DNA of 64,000 nucleotides from Aestuariivirga litoralis (GCF_015714715.1 NZ_WAHS01000001.1:372001-436000), one strand, 5' to 3'; shown: positions 35,789 through 45,956, numbered from the stretch's first letter. The notes: generated by a model not told the origin, from the sequence alone. Numbers and translations are program-made.

Positions 35789-37444
35789 ATGGCGCGCCAA
35801 TTTATCTATCACATGGACGGGCTTTCAAAGTCCTATGCCGGGGGGAAAAAGGTTCTCGATAATGTGCATCTGTCCTTCTATCCGGATGCCAAGATCGGCG
35901 TGCTGGGGCCAAACGGCTCGGGCAAATCCACACTGCTGAAAATAATGGCGGGGCGCGACAAAGAATTCAACGGCGAGGCATGGGTCGCCGAGGGTGCGAC
36001 CGTGGGTTACCTCGAGCAGGAGCCGCAGCTTGATCCCACCAAGAACGTGCTGGAAAATGTGATGGAAGGGGTGGCCAAGAAGAAGGCCATTCTCGACCAG
36101 TACAATGCGCTCATGGCCGACTACAATGACGAGAACGCCGAGAAGGCTTCCGTTCTGCAGGACCAGATCGACGCGCAGAATCTGTGGGACCTCGAATCGC
36201 AAGTCGAAGTGGCGATGGATGCGCTGCGCTGCCCGCCGGGTGACTCGTCGGTGGAAAATCTCTCCGGCGGTGAAAAGCGCCGCGTGGCGCTGACCAAGTT
36301 GCTGCTGTCGAAGCCCGATCTCATCCTGCTCGACGAACCGACCAACCATCTTGATGCTGAATCAGTGAACTGGCTGGAGCATCATTTGCGCGATTATCCG
36401 GGTGCGATCCTGATCGTGACCCATGACCGCTACTTCCTCGACAATGTGACGGGCTGGATTCTGGAATTGGACCGCGGCCGCGGCATTCCCTACGAGGGCA
36501 ATTACACGGCGTATCTCAAGGCCAAGGCCAAGCGCTTTGCGCAGGAGCAGCGCGAAGACGTGGCGCGCCAGAAGGCCATCGAGCGCGAAACGGAATGGAT
36601 CAGCGCCTCGCCCAAGGCCCGCCAGGCCAAGAGCAAAGCGCGTATCTCGGCCTATGACGAGTTGCTCAAGAAAAATGATGAACGCCTGAAATCCCACACC
36701 GCACAGATCATCATTCCGCCGGGCGAACGCCTGGGTGATACGGTGATCGAAGTGGAGGGCCTGAATAAGGCCTATGGCGACCGGCTGCTAATCGAGAACC
36801 TGTCTTTCAAGCTGCCGCCGGGCGGCATTGTCGGCATTATAGGGGCCAACGGTTCCGGCAAGACCACGTTGTTCCGCATGATTACGGGGCAGGAAAAGCC
36901 TGACAGCGGCACCATCAAGGTGGGCGACAGCGTGCATCTGGGTTATGTGGACCAGAGCCGCGACGCACTGGGTTCCAACAAGACCGTGTGGGAAGAAATC
37001 TCCGGCGGGCTTGATGTGATCTATCTGGGCAAGCGCGAGATGAATTCACGCGCTTATACGGGCGCGTTCAACTTCAAGGGCGGCGACCAGCAGCAGAAAG
37101 TGGGAACACTTTCAGGCGGCCAGCGCAACCGCGTGCATCTGGCCAAGATGCTGAAGTCTGGCGCCAACGTTCTGCTGCTCGATGAACCGACCAACGATCT
37201 CGACACCGAAACGCTGGCGGCCTTGGAAGAAGCGCTGGAAGATTTTGCCGGCTGCGCCGTCATCATCAGCCATGACCGCATGTTCCTCGACCGGTTGGCC
37301 ACGCATATCCTGGCCTTCGAGGGCGACAGCCATGTGGAATGGTTTGAAGGCAACTTCCAGGATTACGAAGAAGACAAGAAGCGCAGGCTTGGCGAGGACT
37401 CGCTGATGCCGAAGCGCATCAAGTACAAGAAGTTCGCCAGGTAA
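35789..37444 (+). CDS. ettA: Energy-dependent translational throttle EttA (ABC-F)
   Basis: A 551-residue ABC-F ATPase that binds the ribosomal E site and gates entry into elongation according to ATP/ADP ratio. There are two ATPase domains ([26 protein letters not shown] and [26 protein letters not shown]) joined by a charged linker, with no membrane domain. Length and the C-terminal [13 protein letters not shown] match EttA. It is followed four bases on by tam. Confidence 0.95.
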   Translation: MARQFIYHMDGLSKSYAGGKKVLDNVHLSFYPDAKIGVLGPNGSGKSTLLKIMAGRDKEFNGEAWVAEGATVGYLEQEPQLDPTKNVLENVMEGVAKKKAILDQYNALMADYNDENAEKASVLQDQIDAQNLWDLESQVEVAMDALRCPPGDSSVENLSGGEKRRVALTKLLLSKPDLILLDEPTNHLDAESVNWLEHHLRDYPGAILIVTHDRYFLDNVTGWILELDRGRGIPYEGNYTAYLKAKAKRFAQEQREDVARQKAIERETEWISASPKARQAKSKARISAYDELLKKNDERLKSHTAQIIIPPGERLGDTVIEVEGLNKAYGDRLLIENLSFKLPPGGIVGIIGANGSGKTTLFRMITGQEKPDSGTIKVGDSVHLGYVDQSRDALGSNKTVWEEISGGLDVIYLGKREMNSRAYTGAFNFKGGDQQQKVGTLSGGQRNRVHLAKMLKSGANVLLLDEPTNDLDTETLAALEEALEDFAGCAVIISHDRMFLDRLATHILAFEGDSHVEWFEGNFQDYEEDKKRRLGEDSLMPKRIKYKKFAR

Positions 37445-37447
37445 AAC

Positions 37448-38212
37448 GTGCCCAGCTGGAACCCCGCGCAATATCTCAAATTCGCCGATGAGCGGACGCG
37501 GGCAGCGCGGGATTTGCTGGCACAGGTGCCGCTGAAGGATCCGGCACTGGTTTATGATCTGGGCTGCGGGCCTGGCAACTCCACTGAACTGTTGGTGGAG
37601 GCTTACCCGGCAGCGCGGATCGTCGGGATGGATTCATCGCCCGACATGCTGGCGCAGGCGCGCAAGGCGCTGCCGCAGGTGACGTTCGAGCAGGGTGATC
37701 TGGCGGCGTGGCAGCCCAGTGCGCAGGCTGATCTGCTTTATTCCAACGCGACCTTTCAGTGGGTGCCGGATCATGTGGGCGTGTTGCAGCGCCTGCTTTC
37801 CAGAATGAAACCCGGTGCGGTGCTGGCGGTGCAGATGCCCGACAACAGACGTGAGCCTTCGCATGTGGCGATGGAGCAGGCCAGCGAGGGCAGGCCCTAT
37901 GCCGCAAAGCTGGCCGGCAAGGCACGCGGCGATATCCCGACACCTGCCCAGTATTATGCTGCATTGAAGCCGGCTTGCGAGAAGCTCGATATTTTTCACA
38001 TCATCTATAACTTCCCGCTGGCCGGTGCGGCTGCGGTGGTGGAATGGGTAAAGGGCACAGGCCTGCGGCCCTTTGTTGAAGCGCTCACCGCTGAAGAACA
38101 GGCTGACTATCTGTCGCGCTATCAGCGGCTGATTGCGATGCATTATCCTGAGCAGGAGGACGGCAAGGTGCTCCTGCGCTTTCCGCGCATTTTCATGGTG
38201 GCCCAGAAATGA
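37448..38212 (+). CDS. tam: Trans-aconitate 2-methyltransferase
   Basis: A 254-residue SAM-dependent methyltransferase. The Tam pattern is clear: MPSWNPAQYLKFADERTRAA at the N-terminus, YDLGCGPGNSTELL as SAM motif I, NATFQWVPDH, and VAVQMPDN. It esterifies trans-aconitate, which would otherwise inhibit aconitase. The start is GTG 37448, just after ettA, and the stop overlaps the DinB gene (ATGA). Confidence 0.9.
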   Translation: MPSWNPAQYLKFADERTRAARDLLAQVPLKDPALVYDLGCGPGNSTELLVEAYPAARIVGMDSSPDMLAQARKALPQVTFEQGDLAAWQPSAQADLLYSNATFQWVPDHVGVLQRLLSRMKPGAVLAVQMPDNRREPSHVAMEQASEGRPYAAKLAGKARGDIPTPAQYYAALKPACEKLDIFHIIYNFPLAGAAAVVEWVKGTGLRPFVEALTAEEQADYLSRYQRLIAMHYPEQEDGKVLLRFPRIFMVAQK

Positions 38213-38715
38213 TCTCGACCGATTATGTGAAGCTGATGGCACGCTATAATGCGTGGCAGAACCAGAGCCTGTATGGTGCGGCGACAACGCTGAGCGATGC
38301 GCAGCGGCGCGAAGATAAGGGCGCGTTCTGGAAATCCATCCATGGCACGCTGAGCCATTTATTGTGGGCGGACCAATTGTGGATGACGCGCTTTGGTTTT
38401 GACACGCATCCACGCGCGCCCAGCAACGTGGAAGCGCTCACCATCTACACTGACTTTGCTGAATTGCAGGCCGACCGGTTCAAGCATGATGCCTTCATCA
38501 GCAACTGGGCCGCGCATCTCACACCTGCTGATCTGGAAGGTGATCTCGTCTGGACATCGCGCATTGCAAAGGGTGAATTCAAACGGCCGCGCTGGGTGGC
38601 GATCACTCACATCTTCAACCATCAGACCCATCATCGCGGCCAGGTGCATGCTTTGCTGACATCCTTCGGCGCCAAGCCCGATGCGACGGATATTGCCTTC
38701 ATGCCGGACGCATAG
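38209..38715 (+). CDS. DinB family protein
   Basis: A 168-residue four-helix-bundle protein of the DinB/YfiT superfamily. The three metal-binding histidines fit SIHGTLSHLLWAD near residue 47 and HIFNHQTHHRGQVHALL near the end. Many members are thiol-dependent transferases or have unknown roles. It is translationally coupled to tam. Confidence 0.88.
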   Translation: MISTDYVKLMARYNAWQNQSLYGAATTLSDAQRREDKGAFWKSIHGTLSHLLWADQLWMTRFGFDTHPRAPSNVEALTIYTDFAELQADRFKHDAFISNWAAHLTPADLEGDLVWTSRIAKGEFKRPRWVAITHIFNHQTHHRGQVHALLTSFGAKPDATDIAFMPDA

Positions 38716-38778
38716 GCCGCGCAGGGAACTCTTGCGGCTTGTTTTCATTTCCTTAAAGTGCGGCGAGGGAGATCTGGT

Positions 38779-39825
38779 TTGAGGCAGCTTTTCGCAATTC
38801 TGTTGGGGTTTGGTTTTCTGGTGGTTTCACCTGAGGCGCAGTCGCGTTCAATTCTCAAGAGCATCGAGCGCAATTTGCACAAGGTGGAACAGAGCCTGTG
38901 CAAGGCCAGCCCTTCATCCAAGTGCAAAACCACGCGCAAGAAGTACGTGAAGCCCAAGGCTCCGGTGGCCAAGCCAGCACCCGCGCCAACACCGCCGCCC
39001 CCACTGATTGCGAAGCCTGTGCCTCAGCCTCAGTCTGCACCCGTTGCCAAGCCTGTGCCGAAACCTGAGATGAAGCCCGCTGTGCCGGTTGTGGTTGCGC
39101 CCAAGCCAGTGCCTGCACCGCCTACCAAGGCCCCTGTGCCCAAGCCCGAAGTCAAACCTGCGCCACCGGTCGTGACTGCGCCTGTTGCGCCCAAGCCCGT
39201 GCCGAAACCGCCGGTGCCGGTGCCAGTACCTGCGCCAGCGCCGCCGGTTTCCCAGCCGCCTGCTTCAGGTGCCGCCGATAATTGCCTGCAGCAGCTGGCA
39301 GCGACGGGCGCCAATTTCTCACCCGTGCCGCAGCCGAGCAGTTCGGCGGAATGCGACGTGCCGAGCCCGGTGAAAGTAACGGCGTTGAAAACCGCTGCTG
39401 GAATGGTGAAGCTGCCGGATCAACCCACCCTCAATTGCGCCTATGCGTTGCAGCTCGAATCTTTCGTATCGAACAAGGCGCAGCCCTTGGCGCAGAGCGA
39501 GATGAGCAGTCCCATCATGGCGATGGGCACGGGGCCTGGCTTTGATTGCCGCGGACGCAATGGCGATTCCTCCGCCAAGATCAGCGAACATGCCAAGGGC
39601 AATGCCGTGGATATTGTGTTCTTCAACTTCGCCGACAAGTCAGGCGTGCTGGTCAAGGATGCGCTGAATGAAGAAGCCAAGGGCTTTGCCTTCCTGCGTG
39701 ACGTGCGCGCCGCAGCCTGCAAGGATTTCACCACTGTGCTGGGGCCGGGTGCCAATTCCGCACATCAAGAGCATTTCCATATCGACCTGGAATTCCGCAA
39801 GGGCGGCTACCGGATCTGCCAGTAG
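38779..39825 (+). CDS. Extensin-like C-terminal domain protein with Pro-rich spacer
   Basis: About 348 residues. A signal peptide (LFAILLGFGFLVVSPEAQS) is followed by a Cys-containing segment, a ~110-residue Pro/Lys/Val-rich spacer (KPVPKP and PAPAPP repeats), and the extensin-like domain (from about residue 165), ending in SAHQEHFHIDLEFRKGGYRICQ. This domain resembles peptidases of the LAS/M15 type and is thought to act on peptidoglycan. TTG 38779 has GAGGGAG at seven bases and is preferred to GTG 38758. The spacer would let the domain reach across the periplasm. Confidence 0.85.
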   Translation: MRQLFAILLGFGFLVVSPEAQSRSILKSIERNLHKVEQSLCKASPSSKCKTTRKKYVKPKAPVAKPAPAPTPPPPLIAKPVPQPQSAPVAKPVPKPEMKPAVPVVVAPKPVPAPPTKAPVPKPEVKPAPPVVTAPVAPKPVPKPPVPVPVPAPAPPVSQPPASGAADNCLQQLAATGANFSPVPQPSSSAECDVPSPVKVTALKTAAGMVKLPDQPTLNCAYALQLESFVSNKAQPLAQSEMSSPIMAMGTGPGFDCRGRNGDSSAKISEHAKGNAVDIVFFNFADKSGVLVKDALNEEAKGFAFLRDVRAAACKDFTTVLGPGANSAHQEHFHIDLEFRKGGYRICQ

Positions 39826-39838
39826 GCGAAATTGAAGA

Positions 39839-41722
39839 CTATTCCGCTGCCTCTGGCTTCTTGATGTCCTCCGGAATGAGGAAGCCGCCAGATTGCCTGG
39901 CCCAGAGGGCGGCATAGATGCCGCCGCGCTTCTTGACCAGCTGGGCATGCGTGCCTTCCTCGACGATGCGGCCCTTGTCCATCACCACCAGCCTGTCCAT
40001 GGCGGCGATGGTGGAAAGACGATGTGCCACGGCGATGACGGTCTTGCCTTCCATCAGGGTATTGAGGTTTTCCTGGATCGCCGCTTCGACTTCTGAATCG
40101 AGTGCGGACGTGGCCTCATCGAGAATGAGGATCGGCGCATTCTTCAGCAGTACGCGGGCGATGGCCACGCGCTGGCGCTGGCCGCCGGAGAGCTTCACGC
40201 CGCGCTCGCCTACATGGGCGTCCATGCCGCGGCGACCATTCGGGTCTACCAGAGTGGCGATGAATTCTGACGCATGCGCCTGTTCCGCGGCGGCGGCGAT
40301 TTCTGCCTCCGTCGAGTCAGGCCGGCCATAGCGGATATTGTCATGCACGGAGCGATGCATCAGCGAGGTATCCTGGGTGACCACGCCGATGGCGGCGCGC
40401 AGGCTTTCCTGCTTCACCTTGGAAATGTCCTGATCATCAATGGTGATCGTGCCGCTGCCCACATCGTAGAAGCGCAGGAGCAGGGAGGCGAGGGTGGATT
40501 TGCCGGCACCGGAACGGCCCACAAGGCCCACTTTTTCGCCGGGCTTGATGACAAGATCGAGGCCCGCAATGATCTCGCGGTCATTTTCCACCGGTTTGCC
40601 ATAGTTGAAATGGAGATTGCTGAAGGCGATCTTGCCCTTGGGCACGTCGAGCGGCTTGGCGCCGGCTGCGTCCACCACAATATGCTGGCGGGCGATGACG
40701 TCGATCCCGTCTTTCACCACGCCGAAATCTTCAAATAGCCCTGCCACTTCCCACAGCATCCAATGCGCCATGCCGAGCATGCGGTAAACCAGGCCCACCG
40801 AGAAGGCGATGGCGCCAACGGTGATGGCATCCTTGCTCCACAGCCACAGTGCGATGCCTGCCGTTGCCGTCAACACCGAGCCATTCAGGGCATTGAGCGC
40901 CATGTTCATCTTGGTGGAGACGCGCATTGAGTCATAAACGCTCTGCAGCATCCACCCCATGCCTTCGCGGGCATAGTCATCCTCGCGCGCGGCATGGGCG
41001 AAAAGCTTCACCGTGGGGATATTGGTATAGGTATCAACGATGCGGCCGGTGACCAGCGAGCGCATGTCGGCCTGGCGTTCCGACAGCTTGCCCATCTGCG
41101 GCACGAAATGGCGCATGACCACGCCGTAAGCCGCGATCCAGACGACCATCGGTATGGCGAGGCGCCAGTCATTGGCGATGAAGGAGGCAAGCGCAGTGAT
41201 CACGAAGACCACGACCCAGGAGATCACCTGCGTCAACTTCATCACCACATCGCGCACGCCAAGTGCGGCCTGCATCACCTTGGTGGCGACGCGCCCGGCG
41301 AATTCATTGTGGAAGAATTCCATCGACTGGCGCAGCATGTAGCGATGCGCCAGCCAGCGGATGCGCATGGCGAAATTGCCGCGCAGGCCCTGGTTTTCCA
41401 CCGCATCGGCGATCATCGACAGGCCGGGCTGAATGAGCAGTGCGAGGCCCGCATAGATCAGCATGGTGCTGCCATGTTCCGCAAAGAAGGTGGAGCGGTC
41501 AGCCTTGCCCAACAGGTCGATCAGCGTGCCGACATAGGCATAGACGCGCACTTCAATGATGGCGATGGCCACCGAGAGTGCCAGGCCTACAAAGATCAGC
41601 GGTAGAAACGGCCGCGAATAAAAGCGGATGAAACCCCAGGTGTTGGCCTGTGGCATGGCGGGTGCCGAAGTGGGGAAGGACTCGACTTTGCGTTCGAGCC
41701 AATTGAAAAATCGATTGAGCAT
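39839..41722 (-). CDS. ABC-type multidrug/lipid exporter (fused permease-ATPase)
   Basis: A 627-residue half-transporter: six membrane helices (about 40-340) fused to an ATPase with Walker A GRSGAGKS, signature LSGGQRQR, Walker B LILDEATSALD and switch His in AVAHRLST. It works as a homodimer and exports drugs, lipids or peptides; the substrate is unknown. ATG 41722 (MLNRFFNWLERKV) is favoured over the open frame from 41776. It converges on the extensin-like gene. Confidence 0.9.
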   Translation of the reverse strand: MLNRFFNWLERKVESFPTSAPAMPQANTWGFIRFYSRPFLPLIFVGLALSVAIAIIEVRVYAYVGTLIDLLGKADRSTFFAEHGSTMLIYAGLALLIQPGLSMIADAVENQGLRGNFAMRIRWLAHRYMLRQSMEFFHNEFAGRVATKVMQAALGVRDVVMKLTQVISWVVVFVITALASFIANDWRLAIPMVVWIAAYGVVMRHFVPQMGKLSERQADMRSLVTGRIVDTYTNIPTVKLFAHAAREDDYAREGMGWMLQSVYDSMRVSTKMNMALNALNGSVLTATAGIALWLWSKDAITVGAIAFSVGLVYRMLGMAHWMLWEVAGLFEDFGVVKDGIDVIARQHIVVDAAGAKPLDVPKGKIAFSNLHFNYGKPVENDREIIAGLDLVIKPGEKVGLVGRSGAGKSTLASLLLRFYDVGSGTITIDDQDISKVKQESLRAAIGVVTQDTSLMHRSVHDNIRYGRPDSTEAEIAAAAEQAHASEFIATLVDPNGRRGMDAHVGERGVKLSGGQRQRVAIARVLLKNAPILILDEATSALDSEVEAAIQENLNTLMEGKTVIAVAHRLSTIAAMDRLVVMDKGRIVEEGTHAQLVKKRGGIYAALWARQSGGFLIPEDIKKPEAAE

Positions 41723-41847
41723 GGATTTGGCTTTGCGCGAACAGCCAGCGCGGCGGCTCCGTGCGGAAAGTCGCACAGCCCTTCATTATAAGGCGATTTG
41801 CAGAAAGGTCAAAGGTGCTAGGCTATCCTGCAAACAGGGATCCAGAA

Positions 41848-42249
41848 ATGATCACAGGGTCTTGCCATTGTGGCGCGGTGCATTGGGAATTGGACGGAGA
41901 TATTGGCGCGGTGACGGCGTGCAATTGCACGGCCTGCCGGCGCTATGGCGCGCTGTGGGCTTATGATTATCTGAATGACCGCATTCGTGTCTTCGGCGAG
42001 ACGCGTAGCTATGTGCGCAAGAATGCCGATGGTGATCTCGGTTTTCACTTCTGCCTGCATTGTGGCGGCATGGCCTATTGGCTGGCGATCATGTCCCCGA
42101 ACGAAACGCGTCAGCGCATCGCGGTGAATGTGAGGCTGGCGGACGATCCGGAAGCGGTGGCGGCCCAGCCGATTGATCATTTCGACGGGCTGGTGACGTT
42201 CAAGGACCGCGCGCCGGATGGACGCTGCGTGCGGGATATGTGGTACTAG
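41848..42249 (+). CDS. GFA family (CENP-V/glutathione-dependent) protein
   Basis: A 133-residue zinc protein of the GFA fold. Zinc-binding cysteines are in GSCHCGAVHWEL, TACNCTACRR and FCLHCGG. The family is named for glutathione-dependent formaldehyde activation, but most members have no proven activity. ATG 41848 starts right at the conserved MITGSCHCG. The 3' end overlaps the convergent monooxygenase gene by four bases. Confidence 0.88.
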   Translation: MITGSCHCGAVHWELDGDIGAVTACNCTACRRYGALWAYDYLNDRIRVFGETRSYVRKNADGDLGFHFCLHCGGMAYWLAIMSPNETRQRIAVNVRLADDPEAVAAQPIDHFDGLVTFKDRAPDGRCVRDMWY

Positions 42250-42557
42250 GCCTTCGCCTGCACGGCGATGGGGTTAGCTTCCATCAGCCGTAATAGTTTG
42301 ACCATGTGTGATGTCGCCATTTTGTATTTCAGGAAATGCGGCGTGGTGATGTGATGCTGGTAGGCCGCTTCGTCGGCGTAACATTCGAAAACGCGGATGT
42401 TATTGGGGGCGTCCTTCAAAGCCACGGCCTGAAGAAATAGAACACCGGGTTCCAGCTGCAGTGAAGCTTCGACCTCTTCCTTCAGCAGCGCTTTGTATTG
42501 CTCGATCTGTGCGGGATCGATTTCGATTTCAGCAATGCGGAACAAGTGTTCAGCCAT
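42246..42557 (-). CDS. ABM-domain quinol monooxygenase-like protein
   Basis: A 103-residue ferredoxin-fold protein of the antibiotic biosynthesis monooxygenase group (YgiN-like): FRIAEIEIDPAQIEQYKALL, EPGVLFLQAVALKD, FECYADEAAYQHHITTPHF. Such small dimeric enzymes oxidise quinols or other aromatics without cofactor. The start lies within the last codons of the HTH regulator gene, so the two are one transcription unit. Confidence 0.85.
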   Translation of the reverse strand: MAEHLFRIAEIEIDPAQIEQYKALLKEEVEASLQLEPGVLFLQAVALKDAPNNIRVFECYADEAAYQHHITTPHFLKYKMATSHMVKLLRLMEANPIAVQAKA

Positions 42558-43362
42558 GGACGGCCTTTCTCACCTTGGCGGCATCTGCTTCGGTGGCGGG
42601 ATTGTACACGACCATGATGAGATCAGGCCGGCCTTCGACAGCGAAGGCGGAATATTCCAGCTCCAGCTTGCCGAGTTCAGGATGCTGGATCAGCTTTGGC
42701 GTTTCTCCATAAGTGACCTGCACATCATTCTCCTGCCAAATCTTGGCGAAGTCAGCGCTTTCGCGCGAGAGTTCATCGATGAAGCCTTCCATCGCCCGCG
42801 TGGCGCCGGCACGGGTGACATCGGCGCGAAAGGTGGCCACGACGAAGCGCGCATCACGCGCCCAGTTCGGGTTTTTCTTTTTCATCGCCGGGTTGGTGAA
42901 CAGCATGCGGATGATGTTGCGCTTATCCGGCGGCATCAGGCCATAATCATGCAGCACCTTGGCGGCCACGGCGTTCCACGCCACGACATCCCATGTGGGC
43001 GTGCGCAGGAAGGCGGGGGCTAACGTGAAGGCATCGAGGATGCGCTGCAGGCGCGGGGTGACATGGCCAGTCAGCGTGGCTTGGCGCTCCGGCGGGCGGC
43101 CGAGGCCCAGCAGGAAGAGATGTTCGCGCTCAGCCTCGGTGAGCAGAAGGGCGCGGGCAATGCGGTCCAGCACGGTGGGCGAGGGGGCGCCGCCGCGGCC
43201 TTGCTCCAGCCAGGTGTACCAGGTGGGGCTGACGCTGGCGCGGCTGGCCACTTCCTCACGGCGAAGGCCGGGCGTGCGGCGGCGGGCCATGTCCATGCCC
43301 AAAGCAATGGGATCAATTCGGGTGCGCCGATCTTTCAGGAAAGTGCCAAATGCGTTGCTCAT
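42550..43362 (-). CDS. HTH transcriptional regulator with MmyB-like ligand domain
   Basis: About 270 residues. An N-terminal XRE-type HTH (TPGLRREEVASRASVSPTWYTWLEQGRG) is followed by an MmyB-like domain (LRTPTWDVVAWNAVA ... RDARFVVATFRADVTRAG) believed to bind small molecules or fatty acids. It is divergent from an NAD(P)-binding SDR gene, the usual target of such regulators. ATG 43362 is preferred because a TATAAT (43378-43373) overlaps the earlier ATG 43374; the mRNA would then have almost no leader. Confidence 0.88.
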   Translation of the reverse strand: MSNAFGTFLKDRRTRIDPIALGMDMARRRTPGLRREEVASRASVSPTWYTWLEQGRGGAPSPTVLDRIARALLLTEAEREHLFLLGLGRPPERQATLTGHVTPRLQRILDAFTLAPAFLRTPTWDVVAWNAVAAKVLHDYGLMPPDKRNIIRMLFTNPAMKKKNPNWARDARFVVATFRADVTRAGATRAMEGFIDELSRESADFAKIWQENDVQVTYGETPKLIQHPELGKLELEYSAFAVEGRPDLIMVVYNPATEADAAKVRKAVHG

Positions 43363-43385
43363 GCTGGTACCCATTATAATAGGAT

Positions 43386-43399
43386 AAAGTTACTACTTT
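43386..43399. promoter_or_regulatory. Candidate operator in divergent promoter region
   Basis: AAAGT-TACT-ACTTT, a 5-bp inverted repeat between the HTH regulator and the SDR gene. It is flanked by two direct copies of TAATAGGAT. On the minus strand it lies just upstream of the regulator's TATAAT, so binding could repress it. Confidence 0.45.
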
Positions 43400-43453
43400 A
43401 ATAGGATGAAAAGTGGCGCATATTGCACCTCAAGTCAAACAGGAGATTTTCTA

Positions 43454-44344
43454 ATGAAAGTGTTTGTAACGGGTGCCACGGGCTTTGTCGGCGCTGCGGT
43501 GGTGGATGAACTGATCCGCAATGGCCACAAGGTGGTCGGGCTTTCGCGCAATCCGGACAAGGGCAGGGCTTTGGCGGCGCAGGGGGCAGAGGTGCTTTCC
43601 GGCACGCTGGAAGAACTCGACAAGCTGGCCTCTGCTGCCGTTGCAGCCGATGCCACCATTCATTGCGGCTTCAATCATGACTTCACCCGCTTTGCTGAAA
43701 ACTGCGCGCAGGAAGGCCGGGTGATCACAGCGATGGCTGGCGCTTACAAGGGCACGGCAAAGCCATTGATCGTGACTTCGGGCGTGGGCGTATTGCCGGG
43801 GCAGTTGGTCACTGAGGACATTCCGGTTGATCCGGCCTCGCACAATCCGCGCAAGGTGACGGAGATCACCTCAAATGAAATGATCGCACAGGGCGTTGAT
43901 GTGCGGGCGGTGCGCCTGCCCATCGTGCATGGTGATGGTGACCATGGCTTCATTGCGATGATGATCAATCTTGCAAAAGAGAAAGGCGCTGTGGCCTATG
44001 CCGGTGACGGGCAGAACACCTGGGCCTCGGTGCACCGCTTTGACGCGGCTAAGGCTTACCGGTTGGCACTGGAAAAGGGTGCATCCGGTGCCCGCTATCA
44101 TCCGGTGGCGGAGCAGGGTGTGACCATCAAGGCGCTGGCCGACATTCTGGCCGAACGACTGAACTTGCCGCAGCAGAGCCTGACTGGCGATGCGATTGCC
44201 GCGCATTTCACCTGGTTTGCGCATTTCGCGCAGATGAACATGAAGGCCTCAAGCGCCAAGACGCGAAGCGAACTGGGTTGGGCGCCAAAGGAGATTGGCC
44301 TGATCGAAGACCTTAAAACTTCGCAACATTACTTCGCAGGCTGA
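43454..44344 (+). CDS. NAD(P)-dependent SDR/NmrA-like oxidoreductase
   Basis: A 296-residue extended or atypical short-chain dehydrogenase. The dinucleotide-binding motif VTGATGFVGAAVVDEL (G-x-x-G-x-x-G) is at the N-terminus. A classical YxxxK site is not evident, so it may be NmrA-like or epimerase-like. AGGAGA precedes ATG 43454. Under the divergent HTH regulator it is the likely regulated gene, with the ABM monooxygenase encoded beyond the regulator; quinone or aldehyde stress is a plausible theme. Confidence 0.85.
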   Translation: MKVFVTGATGFVGAAVVDELIRNGHKVVGLSRNPDKGRALAAQGAEVLSGTLEELDKLASAAVAADATIHCGFNHDFTRFAENCAQEGRVITAMAGAYKGTAKPLIVTSGVGVLPGQLVTEDIPVDPASHNPRKVTEITSNEMIAQGVDVRAVRLPIVHGDGDHGFIAMMINLAKEKGAVAYAGDGQNTWASVHRFDAAKAYRLALEKGASGARYHPVAEQGVTIKALADILAERLNLPQQSLTGDAIAAHFTWFAHFAQMNMKASSAKTRSELGWAPKEIGLIEDLKTSQHYFAG

Positions 44345-44443
44345 CACCCAGAAGACTGCAATGCAGATGCTCATCCGTCGGCATTGCTCCTCTGCAGAAA
44401 ATTCAAGCTTCGCCACAATTTGGTGTGATACAGCGAAGCTGCA

Positions 44444-45862
44444 ATGGCCCTTTCGAATAGCCGCATTCTTCCCCTCGTCGTCGCTTCGGCTTTGTTCATG
44501 GAAAACATGGACTCGACGATCATTGCGACGTCGCTGCCCGCCATGGCGCGCGATTTGGGAACAAGCCCGGTTTCGCTGAAGCTGGCCTTCACCACCTATC
44601 TGATTACGCTGACAGTGTTTTTGCCGATCTCGGCCTGGGTGTCTGACAAGTTTGGCGCCAAGAAAGTGTTCCGCATCGCCATGGTGGTTTTCACCCTGGC
44701 TTCGCTGTGCTGCGCCATGGCGCCCTCGCTGGGCTGGCTGGTGGCGGCGCGCGCGGTGCAGGGCCTCGGAGGCGCGATGATGGTGCCTGTCGGCCGCATC
44801 ATCGTGCTGCGCGGTGTTCCCAAGGCCGAGCTGGTGAATGCCATGGCCTGGCTTACGGTGCCGGCTTTGGTGGGGCCATTGGTGGGCCCGCCGATTGGCG
44901 GCTTCATCACCACCTATTTCTCCTGGCACTGGATCTTCTGGATGCATCTGCCGATCGGCATTTTGGGCATCACCATGGCCACATTATTCATGCCGGATTT
45001 CCCGCCCGAGAAAGTGGCGGCGCTGGATGTGAAGGGTTTCATCCTGTCGGGGCTGGGCCTTTCGCTCACCGTGTTCGGCATGACCATTATCGGGCGCGGC
45101 CTTTTCACTGGGCCGGAAACGGCTCTTCTGGTGATCGCCGGGCTGGGGCTGATTTATGCCTATGTGCGGCACGCCCAGAAGGTGCCGCATCCGATCCTTG
45201 ATCTCAGCCTGCTCAGCATTGATACGCTACGGGTTTCCATCATGGCCGGATCATTCTACCGGATCGCGGCGGGGGCCATTCCGTTCCTGATGCCACTGCT
45301 GCTGCAACTGGCCTTCAACCTCACGCCGTTTCAATCAGGCTTGATCACCTGCATGTCAGCCGCCGGTGCCCTGATGATGAAGTTCCTCGCGGCGCGTGCG
45401 TTGAAAGCCTTCGGCTACCGGCAACTGCTGATTTTCAACGGCATCATCTCCTGCGCCTTCATGGCGGCGATGGGGTTGTTCCGTGAAACCACGCCGCTGG
45501 CAATCATCTATGCTGTGCTGCTGTTTGGCGGGCTGGCGCGCTCCCTGCAATTCACCTCGCTCAATTCCATTGCCTATGCCGATGTGTCGACGCCGGATAT
45601 TGCCCGCGCCAACGGGCTTTACACGGTGGCACAACAGCTTTCGCTGGCGCTGGGCGTTGCGGTGGCGGCCATCATTCTGGAAAGCTCGCAATGGCTCCGG
45701 GGCGCAGCTGAATTGGGCCAGGCTGATTTCTCCACCGCCTTTATCGTGGTGGCGCTGGGTGGCCTGATTGCCATCCCGGAATTCCTGAAGCTAGCACCTG
45801 CCGCGGGTGCCGCGCTTTCGGGACATGCGGTGGTGCCAGCGCCGGTGAAGTCCGCGCCCTGA
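44444..45862 (+). CDS. MFS drug exporter, DHA2 (EmrB/QacA) type
   Basis: A 472-residue secondary transporter with about 14 helices. Marks are MENMDSTIIATSLPAMARDLG at helix 1, SDKFGAKKVFRI (motif A) and LVGPLVGPPIGGFI (motif C of antiporters). It would expel toxic compounds using the proton gradient. It is codirectional with the SDR gene after a 100-base gap, which may put it in the same stress response. Confidence 0.88.
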   Translation: MALSNSRILPLVVASALFMENMDSTIIATSLPAMARDLGTSPVSLKLAFTTYLITLTVFLPISAWVSDKFGAKKVFRIAMVVFTLASLCCAMAPSLGWLVAARAVQGLGGAMMVPVGRIIVLRGVPKAELVNAMAWLTVPALVGPLVGPPIGGFITTYFSWHWIFWMHLPIGILGITMATLFMPDFPPEKVAALDVKGFILSGLGLSLTVFGMTIIGRGLFTGPETALLVIAGLGLIYAYVRHAQKVPHPILDLSLLSIDTLRVSIMAGSFYRIAAGAIPFLMPLLLQLAFNLTPFQSGLITCMSAAGALMMKFLAARALKAFGYRQLLIFNGIISCAFMAAMGLFRETTPLAIIYAVLLFGGLARSLQFTSLNSIAYADVSTPDIARANGLYTVAQQLSLALGVAVAAIILESSQWLRGAAELGQADFSTAFIVVALGGLIAIPEFLKLAPAAGAALSGHAVVPAPVKSAP

Positions 45863-45956
45863 CTTCACGATTGTTTGACTGATCCGGGGTCGCTTGTTAC
45901 TCGTTTTCACAGCCAGAGACCCCTATCTTGGGACCATCAGAGGAGTTGATAGAGCC

